From positions 310,001-374,000 of the forward strand of contig CAWDIJ010000010.1 in the NCBI GenBank assembly GCA_963802375.1: DNA of 64,000 nucleotides, given 5' to 3'. Under the pieces are notes generated by a model, which ran no database searches, was not told where the DNA came from, and was given only the letters and a program-made list of their open reading frames with translations. Each line of letters begins with the position of its first letter. The stretch's first letter is position 1. Position numbers and translations under genes: made by a program. Origin of the DNA: JACDAN01 sp963802375 (GTDB lineage Bacteria > Actinomycetota > Thermoleophilia > Gaiellales > Gaiellaceae). Of the stretch, positions 49,312-58,107 are shown piece by piece.

Positions 49312-51866
49312 CGTGTGAGCAGTTCCCGTGCGGCCGCCAGCTCCGACTCGCGCCCGTCCAGCTGGCCGTTGAGCTTTCGCCGTCGCAGCTCGGCGAGGAC
49401 CTCGCCCACCTCCGGCGACTCGCCCAGGCCGAGCTCCGCCAGGTCTGAGCCGCTCACCTCCAACTGGACGTTCCGGAGCCGCCGGAAGTAGTCGTCCAGC
49501 TCGGGCCGCTCCTCCAGGGCCATGGCGAAGAGCGGCGCGTCCGGTGCGTACGGGTCGGCCGCCGCGACGACGTCCGCCGGCTCCGCCGAGCCTCCGCGCA
49601 GCCGCTCGAGGATCCTTGGGCCAACGGTCACCGCCGCCGCGATGCGCTCGAGATCCCGGCGCTGCACTTTCAGGCGGCGGAGCCACGCGTAGACCTCGTC
49701 CGGCGGCATGCGCCGCGCGAGGACGGCAAACGCCAGCCGCCAGGGCGGAATCGCGGTGCCGTAGCGCTCGTTCAGCGCCCGCAGCCGCTCGAGCAACGCC
49801 ACCGCCTGCTCGTTCGCGGCGAGGTGCGGATGAATCGCGGCACCGGCCCCCAGCTCGGCAAGTCGCAGGATCGAGGCGCCCGCGTCGCCCTCCTCGAGCA
49901 GCGCGATCAGCTCGTCCCGCAGCCGGGCCGACGAGAGGTCGCCGACGAGCCCCATCTCGATCGTGCCTCGCGCGAGGCGCTGCGTGTGGTCGTCCATCCC
50001 GAAGCCGTACCGGCTCTCGTACCGGATCGCGCGGAAGATCCGGGTCGGGTCGTCGATGAACGACAGGTTGTGGAGGATGCGGATCGTCTTCGCCTCCAGG
50101 TCACGCCGGCCGCCGAAGGGGTCGACCAGCCGCCCGAAGTCCTCGCCCTTCAGGGACACGGCCATCGCGTTGATCGTGAAGTCGCGGCGGAAGAGGTCCT
50201 CTCGGATCGTCGCGTGCTCGACGCTGGGAAGCGCCGCCGGCGCGTCGTAGAACTCCGTCCGCGCCGTCACGACGTCGACGCGCTCGTCCTCGCTGTAGAG
50301 AACGACCGCGGTCCCGAACTTCCGGTGCGCTCGCACCCGTCCCTCGAGCGCGTCGGCGAGGCTTCGCGCAAGTTCGATCGCATCGCCCTCGACGGCGACG
50401 TCCACGTCGAAGTTCGGCTCGCCGAGCAGGATGTCCCGCACCGTTCCGCCCACGAGGTAGACGCCGTCGTACGGCTCGCTGACCGCCGAGATCGCCTCGA
50501 AGGTACCTTGGAGCCCCTCGAGGCCGGCGAGCTCGTCGGCCAGGCTGGTCTCGACCTCCACCTCGGCGGTCGGCTGCTCGCCGAGCGCGCGCAGGACATC
50601 GCTGCGCGTGACCACGCCGACGAGCCGGTCGCTTTCCAGCACCGCGATCCGGCCGTCCGTCGAGCCGGAGAGCGCCTCCTGTACGTCGCCCAGGGGCGCA
50701 TCGGCCGGGACAGAAACGACCCTCGAGCTCATGATCCCCTTCACCGGCGCGTGGGAGAGGCCGTGGGCGATCGCCTTGTCCAGGTCCTCCCGGCCGACGG
50801 CGCCGACGAGCCTGCCGTCCTCGACGACCAGGACCCCGCTCTGCGCGTAGCGCTGGCAGACGACCATCGCGCGGGCGACGTTCTCGTCCGGGCCGATCGA
50901 CCGTGCCGGGCGGGACATGACCTGTTCAGCGCGGACAGGCTCACGTGCCGCGGCGGAAAGGCCCTCGCGCAGCGCCTCCTCGGCCTCCGCGAGCGAGCCG
51001 CGCAGGATCGCCGAGGCCGCCTCGCGGTGGCCGCCGCCGCCGAGGCCGGCCGCGATTGCCGCAGCGTCGATCTCCGGCGTCCTGCTGCGCGTGACTGCGA
51101 ACACCCGATCGTCCATCTCGACGAGCAGGACGAGCGCGCGGCAGTCGGTCAGGTCGACGATCTTGTGGGCGAGATTCGAGACGCCGTCGACGTGGCGGGG
51201 CCAGGCGACCGCCGCGACCAGCACATCTACTCCGGCGACGCGCTCGGGTCGGACTGCGGCCATCAGCGCAGCGAGCAGCTCACGCTCCTCGTCGGTCAGC
51301 GGCGTGTGGAGGAAGCGCGCGAGCAGATCCTGCCGCGCGCCGTGCCGTAGGCACCACGCGAGCGCGTCGGCATCCCGCTGGGTCGCAGTCGGGTACGTCA
51401 ACGACCCGGTGTCCTCGTGGATCCCGAGCGCGAAGGCGGTCGCCTCGAGCGGCGTCACTCCGATCTCCCGCTCGGCCAGCACGCCGACGAGCGTCGTCGT
51501 CAGCGCCCCGTCCTGGGAGACCACGGCGTTCTCGGGCTTCACCCAGTCGGGCAGCTCGCCCGCGTGGTGGTCGAAGATCACCGTCTCGACGTCCGGGTTG
51601 CGCGCGACCGCCTCGAGGTCGCCCAGGCGCGAGGCCGACGTGGTCTCCACGACGATCAGCCGGCGGACGGCATCCGGGTCGAGTCGTGACGCGTCCACGG
51701 CGTCGAGCTCGTCCGCATGGAGGCGGTAGAACTCGCGTACGTTGCGGTTCAGGGTGCCCTGGATCGCGACGACGGCGTCCGGGTAGAGCCGCCTGGCGGC
51801 GAGCAGCGACGCGAACGCGTCGAAATCCGTGTTCGCGTGGGTGGCGATGACCTCCGGTGCCTTCAC
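49308..51866 (-). CDS. DHH phosphoesterase - CBS pair - tRNA nucleotidyltransferase fusion
   Basis: 852 residues. The N-terminal DHH/DHHA1 domain (THANTDFDAFAS, FDHHAGELPDW, GLGGGGHREAAS; about 1-310) is followed by two CBS domains (about 315-430) and a class II CCA-type nucleotidyltransferase. That last domain has LVGGTVRDILLGEPNFDVDV, RRDFTINAMAV, and the BRCA1-like head region DDPTRIFRAIRYESR. It should add or repair tRNA CCA ends. The DHH part may degrade nucleotides or pyrophosphate-like products, and the CBS pair may sense adenylates. Such fusions are known in a few lineages. GTG start. Confidence 0.9.
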   Translation of the reverse strand: MKAPEVIATHANTDFDAFASLLAARRLYPDAVVAIQGTLNRNVREFYRLHADELDAVDASRLDPDAVRRLIVVETTSASRLGDLEAVARNPDVETVIFDHHAGELPDWVKPENAVVSQDGALTTTLVGVLAEREIGVTPLEATAFALGIHEDTGSLTYPTATQRDADALAWCLRHGARQDLLARFLHTPLTDEERELLAALMAAVRPERVAGVDVLVAAVAWPRHVDGVSNLAHKIVDLTDCRALVLLVEMDDRVFAVTRSRTPEIDAAAIAAGLGGGGHREAASAILRGSLAEAEEALREGLSAAAREPVRAEQVMSRPARSIGPDENVARAMVVCQRYAQSGVLVVEDGRLVGAVGREDLDKAIAHGLSHAPVKGIMSSRVVSVPADAPLGDVQEALSGSTDGRIAVLESDRLVGVVTRSDVLRALGEQPTAEVEVETSLADELAGLEGLQGTFEAISAVSEPYDGVYLVGGTVRDILLGEPNFDVDVAVEGDAIELARSLADALEGRVRAHRKFGTAVVLYSEDERVDVVTARTEFYDAPAALPSVEHATIREDLFRRDFTINAMAVSLKGEDFGRLVDPFGGRRDLEAKTIRILHNLSFIDDPTRIFRAIRYESRYGFGMDDHTQRLARGTIEMGLVGDLSSARLRDELIALLEEGDAGASILRLAELGAGAAIHPHLAANEQAVALLERLRALNERYGTAIPPWRLAFAVLARRMPPDEVYAWLRRLKVQRRDLERIAAAVTVGPRILERLRGGSAEPADVVAAADPYAPDAPLFAMALEERPELDDYFRRLRNVQLEVSGSDLAELGLGESPEVGEVLAELRRRKLNGQLDGRESELAAARELLTR

Positions 51867-51880
51867 ACCGGAATTGTTGC

Positions 51881-52270
51881 TTAGGCGAGGGCGATCGCTT
51901 CGATCTCCATCTTCGCGCCCGAAGGAAGCGCTGCGGCCTCGACTGTCGAGCGGGCCGGCGGTCGGTCGCCGATCCGCCGCGCGTAGACCTCGTTCATCGC
52001 GGCGAAGTCACCGAAATCGTCGAGAAAGACCGTCGTCTTCACGATGCGGTCGAGGCCCGAGCCGGCCTCTTCGAGGATGGCGGCGAGATTGTCGAACGCC
52101 TGCTCGGTCTGCTCGGTGATCCCGTCGCCGACCAGCTCGGTGTGATCGGGCTGCAGGCCGACCTGGCCCGCCACGAAGACGAATCCGTTGGCGACGATCG
52201 CCTGCGAGTACGGCGCGCCCTGGAACGGCGCCGGCGCACCCTCCGTGCGCACGACGGTCTTATCGGACAT
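51881..52270 (-). CDS. ridA: RidA-family enamine/imine deaminase
   Basis: 129 residues. GAPYSQAIVANGFVFVAGQ, EQAFDNLAAILEEAGSGLD, VYARRIGDRPPARSTVEAA with the substrate Arg, and the C-terminal PSGAKMEIEAIAL. RidA hydrolyses reactive 2-aminoacrylate-type intermediates. ATG start, 2 bases after the HisB-like gene. Confidence 0.94.
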   Translation of the reverse strand: MSDKTVVRTEGAPAPFQGAPYSQAIVANGFVFVAGQVGLQPDHTELVGDGITEQTEQAFDNLAAILEEAGSGLDRIVKTTVFLDDFGDFAAMNEVYARRIGDRPPARSTVEAAALPSGAKMEIEAIALA

Positions 52271-52272
52271 CC

Positions 52273-52803
52273 CTACTCCTTTCGCGGCGCCGCCGCGCTG
52301 GCGAGCGCTCCTCCGAGGGCCTTGAAGATCGCCTGCAGGACGTGCTGCGCGTCCTCACCGTGGAGGAGCCGGACGTGCATCGTCAGCCCCGCCGCTCCGG
52401 CGAGCTCGCGCAGGAATCCGGAGGCGAGGTCGCGGTCGAGCCCCGCGACGTGAGCGTCGGACAGATCGACGTTCGAGACGAGCAGCGGGCGGTCCGAGAC
52501 CTCGAGGACGACGTTGGCGAGCGCCTCGTCGGCCGGGATCATGGCGTAGCCCCAGCCGGTCGCGTCCTCGGCGCGAAGAAGGTCCGTGAGCGCCTCCCCG
52601 AGGGCGCGGCCCGCCGCGCTCGCGACGGCGTCCGGCCCGCCGGCCGCGACCTCGAGCTGGAGGTCGAATCCGGCGTGGGACGCGACCAGACCGAGGAGGT
52701 GATCCAACACAGGGAGCCCGGTCGCGACGCTCGCCCGGCCGCTGCCGCCCAGCTCGATGCGTGCAGGAAGAGCCTCCCGCTCCGAGTCCGTCGCCCGCTC
52801 CAT
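52273..52803 (-). CDS. HisB-like protein lacking the metal-binding HHxxED motif
   Basis: 176 residues, imidazoleglycerol-phosphate dehydratase fold. TGLPVLDHLLGLVASHAGFDL matches HisB residue for residue in places, as do PADEALANVVLEVSDRP and LQAIFKALGGALA. The D-x-H-H-x-x-E-D segment that binds manganese is replaced by GGPDAVASAAGRA (about residues 55-67), and the second H-H-x-x-E reads QHVLQ. It is therefore unlikely to dehydrate IGP by the usual mechanism. A non-enzymatic or new function is open. ATG start, tightly coupled to ridA and downstream of murA. Confidence 0.82.
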   Translation of the reverse strand: MERATDSEREALPARIELGGSGRASVATGLPVLDHLLGLVASHAGFDLQLEVAAGGPDAVASAAGRALGEALTDLLRAEDATGWGYAMIPADEALANVVLEVSDRPLLVSNVDLSDAHVAGLDRDLASGFLRELAGAAGLTMHVRLLHGEDAQHVLQAIFKALGGALASAAAPRKE

Positions 52804-52857
52804 CTCGGGCGAGGGTATCGCAGGCCTCCGGGACCGCCGATTAGAGATCCGTCGGCG

Positions 52858-54138
52858 CTAGCTCTCGGTCCGGTCGATCTTCGCGCCGAGCGCGCGTAGG
52901 CGCTCGTCGATCCGCTCGTAGCCTCGGTCGATCTCGCCGACGTTCCCAATCGTCGAGATCCCCTCGGCGCAGAGGCTCGCGATCAGCATCGCCATTCCTG
53001 CGCGAATGTCCGGGCTCGCCATCCGCTGCCCGTAGAGCTTCGCGGGACCGCTCACGACCGCGCGGTGCGGGTCGCACAGGATGATCCGCGCGCCCATGCC
53101 CACCAGCTTGTCCACGAAGAACAGGCGGTTCTCGAACATCTTCTCGAAGATGAGGACCGTGCCCCGCGCCTGAGTGGCCACGGCGAGCGCGATCGAGGTG
53201 AGGTCGGCCGGGAAGAGCGGCCACGGCCCGTCCTCGATCTTCGGGATCTGGTCGCCCAGATCGTCCTCGATCACAAGCTCCTGTCCCGGCGGCACGCGGA
53301 CGCTCGAGTCGTGGAGCTCGACTTCGACCCCGAGTCGCCTGAACACGGGAAGAATCGGAGTCAGGTCGTCGATGTCGACGTCCTCGACCGTGACGTCGCC
53401 ACCGGTGACTGCCGCGAGGCCGATGAAGCTCGCAACCTCGATGTGCTCAGGCGCGATTCGCCACTCCCCGCCGCCGAGCTGCTGGACGCCGCGGACGCGG
53501 AGGATGTTCGAGCCGATGCCTTCGATCCTGGCGCCGAGCGAGCCGAGGAAGCGGCAGAGATCCTGGACGTGCGGCTCGCAAGCCGCGTTCCCGATCACCG
53601 TCTCGCCGGTCGCGAGCGTCGCGGCCATGACCGCATTCTCCGTCGCCATGACGCTCGCCTCGTCGAGGAAGATCCGGCGGCCCTGGAGCCCCGAGGTCTG
53701 CATGTCGAAGCGGCCGTTGATGTCCACCTCGACGCCCAGCTCGGCAAGGGCGTGGACGTGCGGGTCGAGCCGGCGGCGACCGATTACGTCACCGCCTGGA
53801 GGGGGGACGCTGGCGCGGCCGAAGCGGGCGAGCAGCGGCCCGGCGAGCAGGAAGGAGGCGCGGATCTGGCTACAGAGATCGGCGTCGAGCTCGGTCTTCT
53901 CCGCGTTCCTCGGGTCGATCCGGATCTCGTTCGGGCCGGTCCACTCGACCTCGGCGCCGACGTCTGCGACCAGCGCGACCATCGTGTCGACGTCGCGGAT
54001 GCGCGGGACGTTCGACAGCGTCACCGGCTCGCTCGCCAGCAGTGTGGCGGCGAGAATCGGCAGCGCGCCGTTCTTGTTCCCGGCGGCGGAGACGCGGCCG
54101 CCGAGGGGCGTCCCACCCTCGATGACGAAGCTCTCCAT
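52858..54138 (-). CDS. murA: UDP-N-acetylglucosamine 1-carboxyvinyltransferase with Asp117
   Basis: 426 residues. IEGGTPLGGRVSAAGNKNGA, RIRDVDTMVALV, SVMATENAVMAATLATG and GYERIDERLRALGA. The catalytic loop reads PPPGGDVIGRRRLD, so the fosfomycin-target cysteine is Asp117, as in Mycobacterium. It makes enolpyruvyl-UDP-GlcNAc, the first committed peptidoglycan step. ATG 54138 starts the typical MurA N-terminus. It is divergent from the HD gene with only 39 bases between, so the promoters must overlap. Confidence 0.96.
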   Translation of the reverse strand: MESFVIEGGTPLGGRVSAAGNKNGALPILAATLLASEPVTLSNVPRIRDVDTMVALVADVGAEVEWTGPNEIRIDPRNAEKTELDADLCSQIRASFLLAGPLLARFGRASVPPPGGDVIGRRRLDPHVHALAELGVEVDINGRFDMQTSGLQGRRIFLDEASVMATENAVMAATLATGETVIGNAACEPHVQDLCRFLGSLGARIEGIGSNILRVRGVQQLGGGEWRIAPEHIEVASFIGLAAVTGGDVTVEDVDIDDLTPILPVFRRLGVEVELHDSSVRVPPGQELVIEDDLGDQIPKIEDGPWPLFPADLTSIALAVATQARGTVLIFEKMFENRLFFVDKLVGMGARIILCDPHRAVVSGPAKLYGQRMASPDIRAGMAMLIASLCAEGISTIGNVGEIDRGYERIDERLRALGAKIDRTES

Positions 54139-54177
54139 CAGACCGCTCGAGACGATGGTGGCCGACACGAGCGGACT

Positions 54178-54768
54178 ATGGTAATGACCGTTGTGGAGGT
54201 CACCCGCGACCGAGCCTGGGACACGCTCACTCGTTACACGAAGAGTGAGGCGCTCCTGCGCCACGCGCTTGCTGTCGAGGCCGCGGTTCGTGCGTATGCG
54301 CGCAAGCTAGGTGGCGACGAGGAGCTCTGGGGCGCGACCGCACTGCTCCACGACTTCGACTACGAGCTCCACCCCACGCTCGACAAGCACCCGCAGGACG
54401 GCGCCGCGATCCTGCGTGAGGAGGGCTATCCCGAGGAGCTGATCGAGTCCGTGCTGTCGCACGCCGAGCACCTCGAGATGCCGCGCGACACCGACCTGAA
54501 GAAGACGCTCTTCGCGTGCGACGAGCTCGCCGGGTTCATCCACGCGTGCGGCCTCGTCCGGCCCGACGGGATCGATAGCCTCACGCCCAGGTCGGTGAAG
54601 AAGAAGCTCAAGCAGCCGTCGTTCGCGGCCGGCGTCCACCGGGACGAGGTCTACGCTGGGGCGGAGCTGCTCGGGCTCGAGCTCGACGAGCACATCCAGA
54701 ACGTGACGGACGCGATGAAGCCGATCTCGAAGGAGCTCGGGCTCCGGACCGCGGCGGACGCGGCGTGA
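54178..54768 (+). CDS. HD-domain hydrolase
   Basis: 196 residues. LLRHALAVEAAVRAYARKLG, then HD in ATALLHDFDYELHPTLDKHP, and VLSHAEHLEMPRDTDLKKTLFACDELAGFIHAC. This matches the small stand-alone HDIG-type proteins often annotated as predicted phosphohydrolases; the substrate is unknown. ATG 54178 or ATG 54184 are both possible. Divergent from murA and overlapping the VOC gene by GTGA. Confidence 0.85.
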   Translation: MVMTVVEVTRDRAWDTLTRYTKSEALLRHALAVEAAVRAYARKLGGDEELWGATALLHDFDYELHPTLDKHPQDGAAILREEGYPEELIESVLSHAEHLEMPRDTDLKKTLFACDELAGFIHACGLVRPDGIDSLTPRSVKKKLKQPSFAAGVHRDEVYAGAELLGLELDEHIQNVTDAMKPISKELGLRTAADAA

Positions 54769-55157
54769 CCCCGCGGTTCGAGGCGATCGGGATCGTCGTC
54801 ACCGACATGGGCCGGGCGATCGGCTTCTACCGGCAGCTCGGGCTCGAGTTCCCCGACGGTGCGGAGTCGGAGAGCCACGCCGAAGCGAGGGCCGCGGGCG
54901 TCCGGGTCATGCTGGACACGGAGGAGACGATCCGCTCGTTCGAGCCGGAGTGGCAGCCGCCGTCCGGCGGCCACCGCAGCTCGCTGGCCTTCCGCTGCGA
55001 CTCCTCCGCGGAGGTCGATTCGGCCTACGCGAACCTGCTGCAACACGGCGGCACCGGGCACAAGGACCCCTGGGACGCCCCCTGGGGCATGCGCTACGCG
55101 CTCGTCGAGGATCCCGACGGCAACGTCGTGGACCTCTTCGCCGACCTGGAGACCTAG
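54765..55157 (+). CDS. VOC-superfamily (glyoxalase/bleomycin-resistance fold) protein
   Basis: 130 residues, two beta-alpha-beta-beta-beta modules: IGIVVTDMGRAIGFYRQLGL at the start and MRYALVEDPDGNVVDLFADL at the end. The metal position His is absent from the first strand, and a Glu/Asp-rich C-terminus is present. Substrate unknown. GTG start overlapping the HD gene. Confidence 0.85.
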   Translation: MTPRFEAIGIVVTDMGRAIGFYRQLGLEFPDGAESESHAEARAAGVRVMLDTEETIRSFEPEWQPPSGGHRSSLAFRCDSSAEVDSAYANLLQHGGTGHKDPWDAPWGMRYALVEDPDGNVVDLFADLET

Positions 55158-55183
55158 CCCGGCCGTCTCGTAGACTTTCGGGT

Positions 55184-55795
55184 ATGGAACGGCGGCTGGT
55201 TGCCGTCTCGATCCTCGCGGTGATCGCGGTCGGCGTCGTGGCCGCGTTCTTCCTCCTTCGGGGCGGCTCCGAGGAAGACAGCGGTCTCGCAGCCATGTCT
55301 TCCCGCGGCAGACCGGTCGAGATTGCCGTCCCGGAGCGAATTGGCGCGCCGAACAGCCCACTTCTGACCGGCGAGGCGATCCTGGTCGGCGAACGCGCCG
55401 GGTTCCGCTTCCTCCGCCTCCCGCGAGAGGACGGCTCGTCCTGCTTTGCGTACAGCGAGCTGCGCTCGGGCGATTGGCAGTTGCTCGGCCTCAGCTGCGA
55501 AACAGGCTTCCAGCGCTTTCCCGACCCGGCACAGCCAGTGATGACGGTCTCTGGGCTCCAGCTCTTTCCCGGAGAGCAGCTCTTCGTCTACGACACAGTG
55601 GCGGGCTTCGCCGCCGACGGCGTCAAGCGCATCGCGGTGATCGACGCGCAAGACCGCGTCATGCCGATCGCCGAGGTCGTCGACAACGTCTTCTACAGCG
55701 ACGGACCGGAAGACCGGGTCAAGGCGCTCGCCGCGCTAGACGAGTCGGGCGAGGTCATCTGGCGCACCGCCGCAATCCCGCCACCAGACGACTGA
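55184..55795 (+). CDS. Membrane-anchored protein of unknown function
   Basis: 203 residues. One N-terminal membrane helix (LVAVSILAVIAVGVVAAFFLL) with an exported, beta-rich domain carrying two cysteines (SSCFAYSEL, LSCETGFQRF) that could form a disulfide. TAGACT at 55171-55176 ends 7 bases before ATG 55184, so the message is probably leaderless. The last 41 bases overlap the convergent aminotransferase gene. Family not recognised. Confidence 0.7.
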   Translation: MERRLVAVSILAVIAVGVVAAFFLLRGGSEEDSGLAAMSSRGRPVEIAVPERIGAPNSPLLTGEAILVGERAGFRFLRLPREDGSSCFAYSELRSGDWQLLGLSCETGFQRFPDPAQPVMTVSGLQLFPGEQLFVYDTVAGFAADGVKRIAVIDAQDRVMPIAEVVDNVFYSDGPEDRVKALAALDESGEVIWRTAAIPPPDD

Positions 55796-56850
55796 TGTCG
55801 TCCTCGTTCGTCCAGTAACCGCACGACGCGCGCAGCAGCCCGGTTCCCGGTAGATCACGGATGAGGACGCCCTCTTCGCCGAGCTGCTTCGCGACCTCGA
55901 CCGTGTCTCCCTCCAAGCGCCAGGAGACGAGGTTGGAGTGGCCCTCCTCGGTCACGACGTCGCAGCCGAGCTCCAGCAGCAGCCCGCGGCACCGCTCGGC
56001 CATCTCTCGCGACCGCTCGAAGCGCCAGTCCGGAGGCACCTCGAGCGCCGCGATCAGCGCCTCCAGGTACGGCACGGGGATCCAGCCCGGATCGAACCGC
56101 TGCGCACCCTTCGCGCGGCTCGAAGCGGCCGTCGGGCTCGTAGCCGGCCTGGGAGAAGTAGCTCGGAAGCGCGACCGCGAGCCGCTCGGGCTCCTTGACG
56201 TACAGGCCGCCGGTCGGCGCCGGCCCGCAGAGCCACTTCTGCCCCGACACCGTGTAGAAGTCGTACGGCGACGCATCGACGGGAATCGCGCCGACCGACT
56301 GGGCGCCGTCGACCAGGAGCGGGACGTCGACCGCCGCGCGAAGCGCCTCGAGATCGATCACGTGCCCGTCGAGCCAGAGGACATGGGAGAGGGCGATCAG
56401 CCTCGTCCGCGGCCCAACCTCGGCGAGGATCGCCTCCACCGCCTCTGCCGCCGGCCGGTCGCGGACCGGGGCGACGCGGATCCTGGCGCCCGAGACGTGG
56501 ATCGCACCGAGGAGTCCGAAGTGCTCGGCGTCCGTCGTCACGATCTCGTCGTCGCGCCCGACCTCCAGGCCGGCCATCACGATCCGGCAGCCCTCCGTTG
56601 TCGAGGTCGTCAGCGACATGTTCTCGGGCGGAACGACGATCTGCGCCGCCAGCGCGGTCCGAAGCTCCTCGCGTGCCTCGAGCATGCGATTCAGGTACGG
56701 CCAGCCCGCCCGTCCCTCCTCGACTTCGTCCTTCTCGGCCGCGATCAGCGCTTCGTACGTGCGGCGGGCGAGCGGCCCGACGGAGCCCGCGTTGAGGTAC
56801 GCGTACCGCTCGAGGACGGGAAAGGCTGCGCGCGCTTCCGCGAACGTCAC
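55755..56850 (-). CDS. Class V aminotransferase-fold PLP enzyme; one-base frameshift
   Basis: 364 residues when corrected. YAYLNAGSVGPLARRTYEAL, SLTTSTTEGCRIVMAG, ALSHVLWLDGHVIDLEAL, LLVDGAQSVGAIPVD and the PLP lysine in YTVSGQKWLCGP. The frame shifts at about 56106 (one extra base), after which GAQRFDPGWIPVPYLEALIA and GVLIRDLPGTGLLRASCGYW follow. It is of the cysteine desulfurase/isopenicillin-epimerase group, but without a cysteine loop typical of IscS. Substrate unknown. ATG start overlaps the phosphatase-fold gene by 4 bases. Confidence 0.85.
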
Positions 56851-57626
56851 GTGACTTCCACCTCCACCGGCGCGTGGTCGGAGAGCGCAAGCTTTCCGAG
56901 TCGCCGGCGCTCGGGCGTCCAGCGGTCGTACGGCCCCGTGGAGGCGCCTCGGGCGACGACGTGGTCGATGCCCGGCCCCGCCTTCGTGTAGCCGTCGAGC
57001 TGCTCGATCGTCACCGATCGCGCCGTGTCGACATTGAAGTCGCCCGCGAGGATTGCCGGCGCGTCACCCGCCAGCCCGGCCGCCCAATCCGCCGCGCGAA
57101 CGATCTCGGCGTCAGGGATCCGCGGGTTCCGCGCCTTCGTCGCGTGCAGGTTGGCCACGACCATCCCTCCCCCCAGCCGAACGGCCTGGCACTGCCGGCG
57201 CTCCTTGCCCCAGGCGAGCAGCGACACGATCGGCAGCCCCAGCCTACGGCCCTCACGGAGCCGGAACTGCAGCGGGTTCAGGGTCAGGACGTACCGCGAG
57301 AGGATCCTCAGACGGGGCGCGACGAGAATCGCGTTCGCCTGACCCTCGAAGCCCGAGCGGAGCAGCCCCGGATTCAGGTCGGTGATCGCACGGCCGAGTC
57401 CGACCGTCGACGGGATCGGCCCGATCGTGGGGCGCGCGGCGATCTCGCCGTAGACCTGCATGCCGCTCCACTCGCCGATCGGCCCGAACGCCCACGGAGG
57501 CACCTCCTGCAGGCAGACGACGTCCGGGCCGTCGTGGGTCACGAGCCGGATCATCTCCTCGACGTAACGGCGCCGTCCCGGCGGGACGGTGTTGCCGTGG
57601 AACAGGTTCCAGGTCCGGACGATCAC
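56847..57626 (-). CDS. Endonuclease/exonuclease/phosphatase-family protein
   Basis: 259 residues, DNase I-like fold. TWNLFHGNTVPPG, DVVCLQEVPPWA (metal Glu), VVANLHATKAR, ILAGDFNVDTAR, GIDHVVARGA and SDHAPVEVEVT. All the catalytic residues of the fold are present. No signal peptide, so it is probably cytoplasmic; nuclease or phosphodiesterase. GTG start. Confidence 0.9.
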   Translation of the reverse strand: MIVRTWNLFHGNTVPPGRRRYVEEMIRLVTHDGPDVVCLQEVPPWAFGPIGEWSGMQVYGEIAARPTIGPIPSTVGLGRAITDLNPGLLRSGFEGQANAILVAPRLRILSRYVLTLNPLQFRLREGRRLGLPIVSLLAWGKERRQCQAVRLGGGMVVANLHATKARNPRIPDAEIVRAADWAAGLAGDAPAILAGDFNVDTARSVTIEQLDGYTKAGPGIDHVVARGASTGPYDRWTPERRRLGKLALSDHAPVEVEVT

Positions 57627-57646
57627 GGCGGTACTGTAGGGACGCC

Positions 57647-57952
57647 GTGCGGGGCCGCTTCTCAGAGGTGATCGCTCGACAACTCGACCTCTTCGAGGAG
57701 CAGGACGCCGAGTTCCTTCGCCGCGTTGACGAGGCCGAGCGGGCGTACGACGAGGCGGATCGCGAGGACGCCGAGGAGGTCTACGGGCGGTACCAGGAGC
57801 TCGTCGAGCACGGCACCGAGGAGCTCGGCGAGATGCGCGACGCGTATGCGCGCACGCTCGAGGACGACGACGCGGAGGAGTACGCCGCCGAGTTCAACCA
57901 GGCAGTGATCGACCGGCTCCCCCGATTCGGCCTCGAGATCGAGGACGTGTGA
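57647..57952 (+). CDS. Conserved helical acidic protein of unknown function
   Basis: 101 residues from GTG 57647, nearly all helix: QLDLFEEQDAEFLRRVDEAE, DAEEVYGRYQELVEHGTEEL, AEEYAAEFNQAVIDRLPRFG. No known motif. Divergent from the phosphatase-fold gene; overlaps the next small gene by GTGA. Confidence 0.75.
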   Translation: MRGRFSEVIARQLDLFEEQDAEFLRRVDEAERAYDEADREDAEEVYGRYQELVEHGTEELGEMRDAYARTLEDDDAEEYAAEFNQAVIDRLPRFGLEIEDV

Positions 57953-58107
57953 GGCGGATCGCGATCTTCGTCGCCGTCGGCGAGGCCTCCGCCGCTACTC
58001 GGTCAAACGCCAACGCGCCCGAGCTCGCCAATGCCCGCCGCCCAGTCGAGGACTTCGCCGAGGATCGCTGCGAGGGCGAGTGGCGCAACCCAGCCGCTGT
58101 CGGCTAG
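57949..58107 (+). CDS. Possible 52-residue protein coupled to the preceding gene
   Basis: GTG 57949 overlaps the previous stop in GTGA, the junction used throughout this genome. The frame reads MRRIAIFVAVGEASAATRSN, then a charged stretch, to TAG 58105-58107, which shares CTAG with the convergent dnaE2 stop. Neat packing at both ends is the only support; the protein has no family. Confidence 0.4.
   Translation: MRRIAIFVAVGEASAATRSNANAPELANARRPVEDFAEDRCEGEWRNPAAVG

Noticed and set aside
53065..54183. + strand frame covering most of murA
   Set aside because: Only the last part, from 54178, is a real gene (HD domain); the rest is the antisense of murA.
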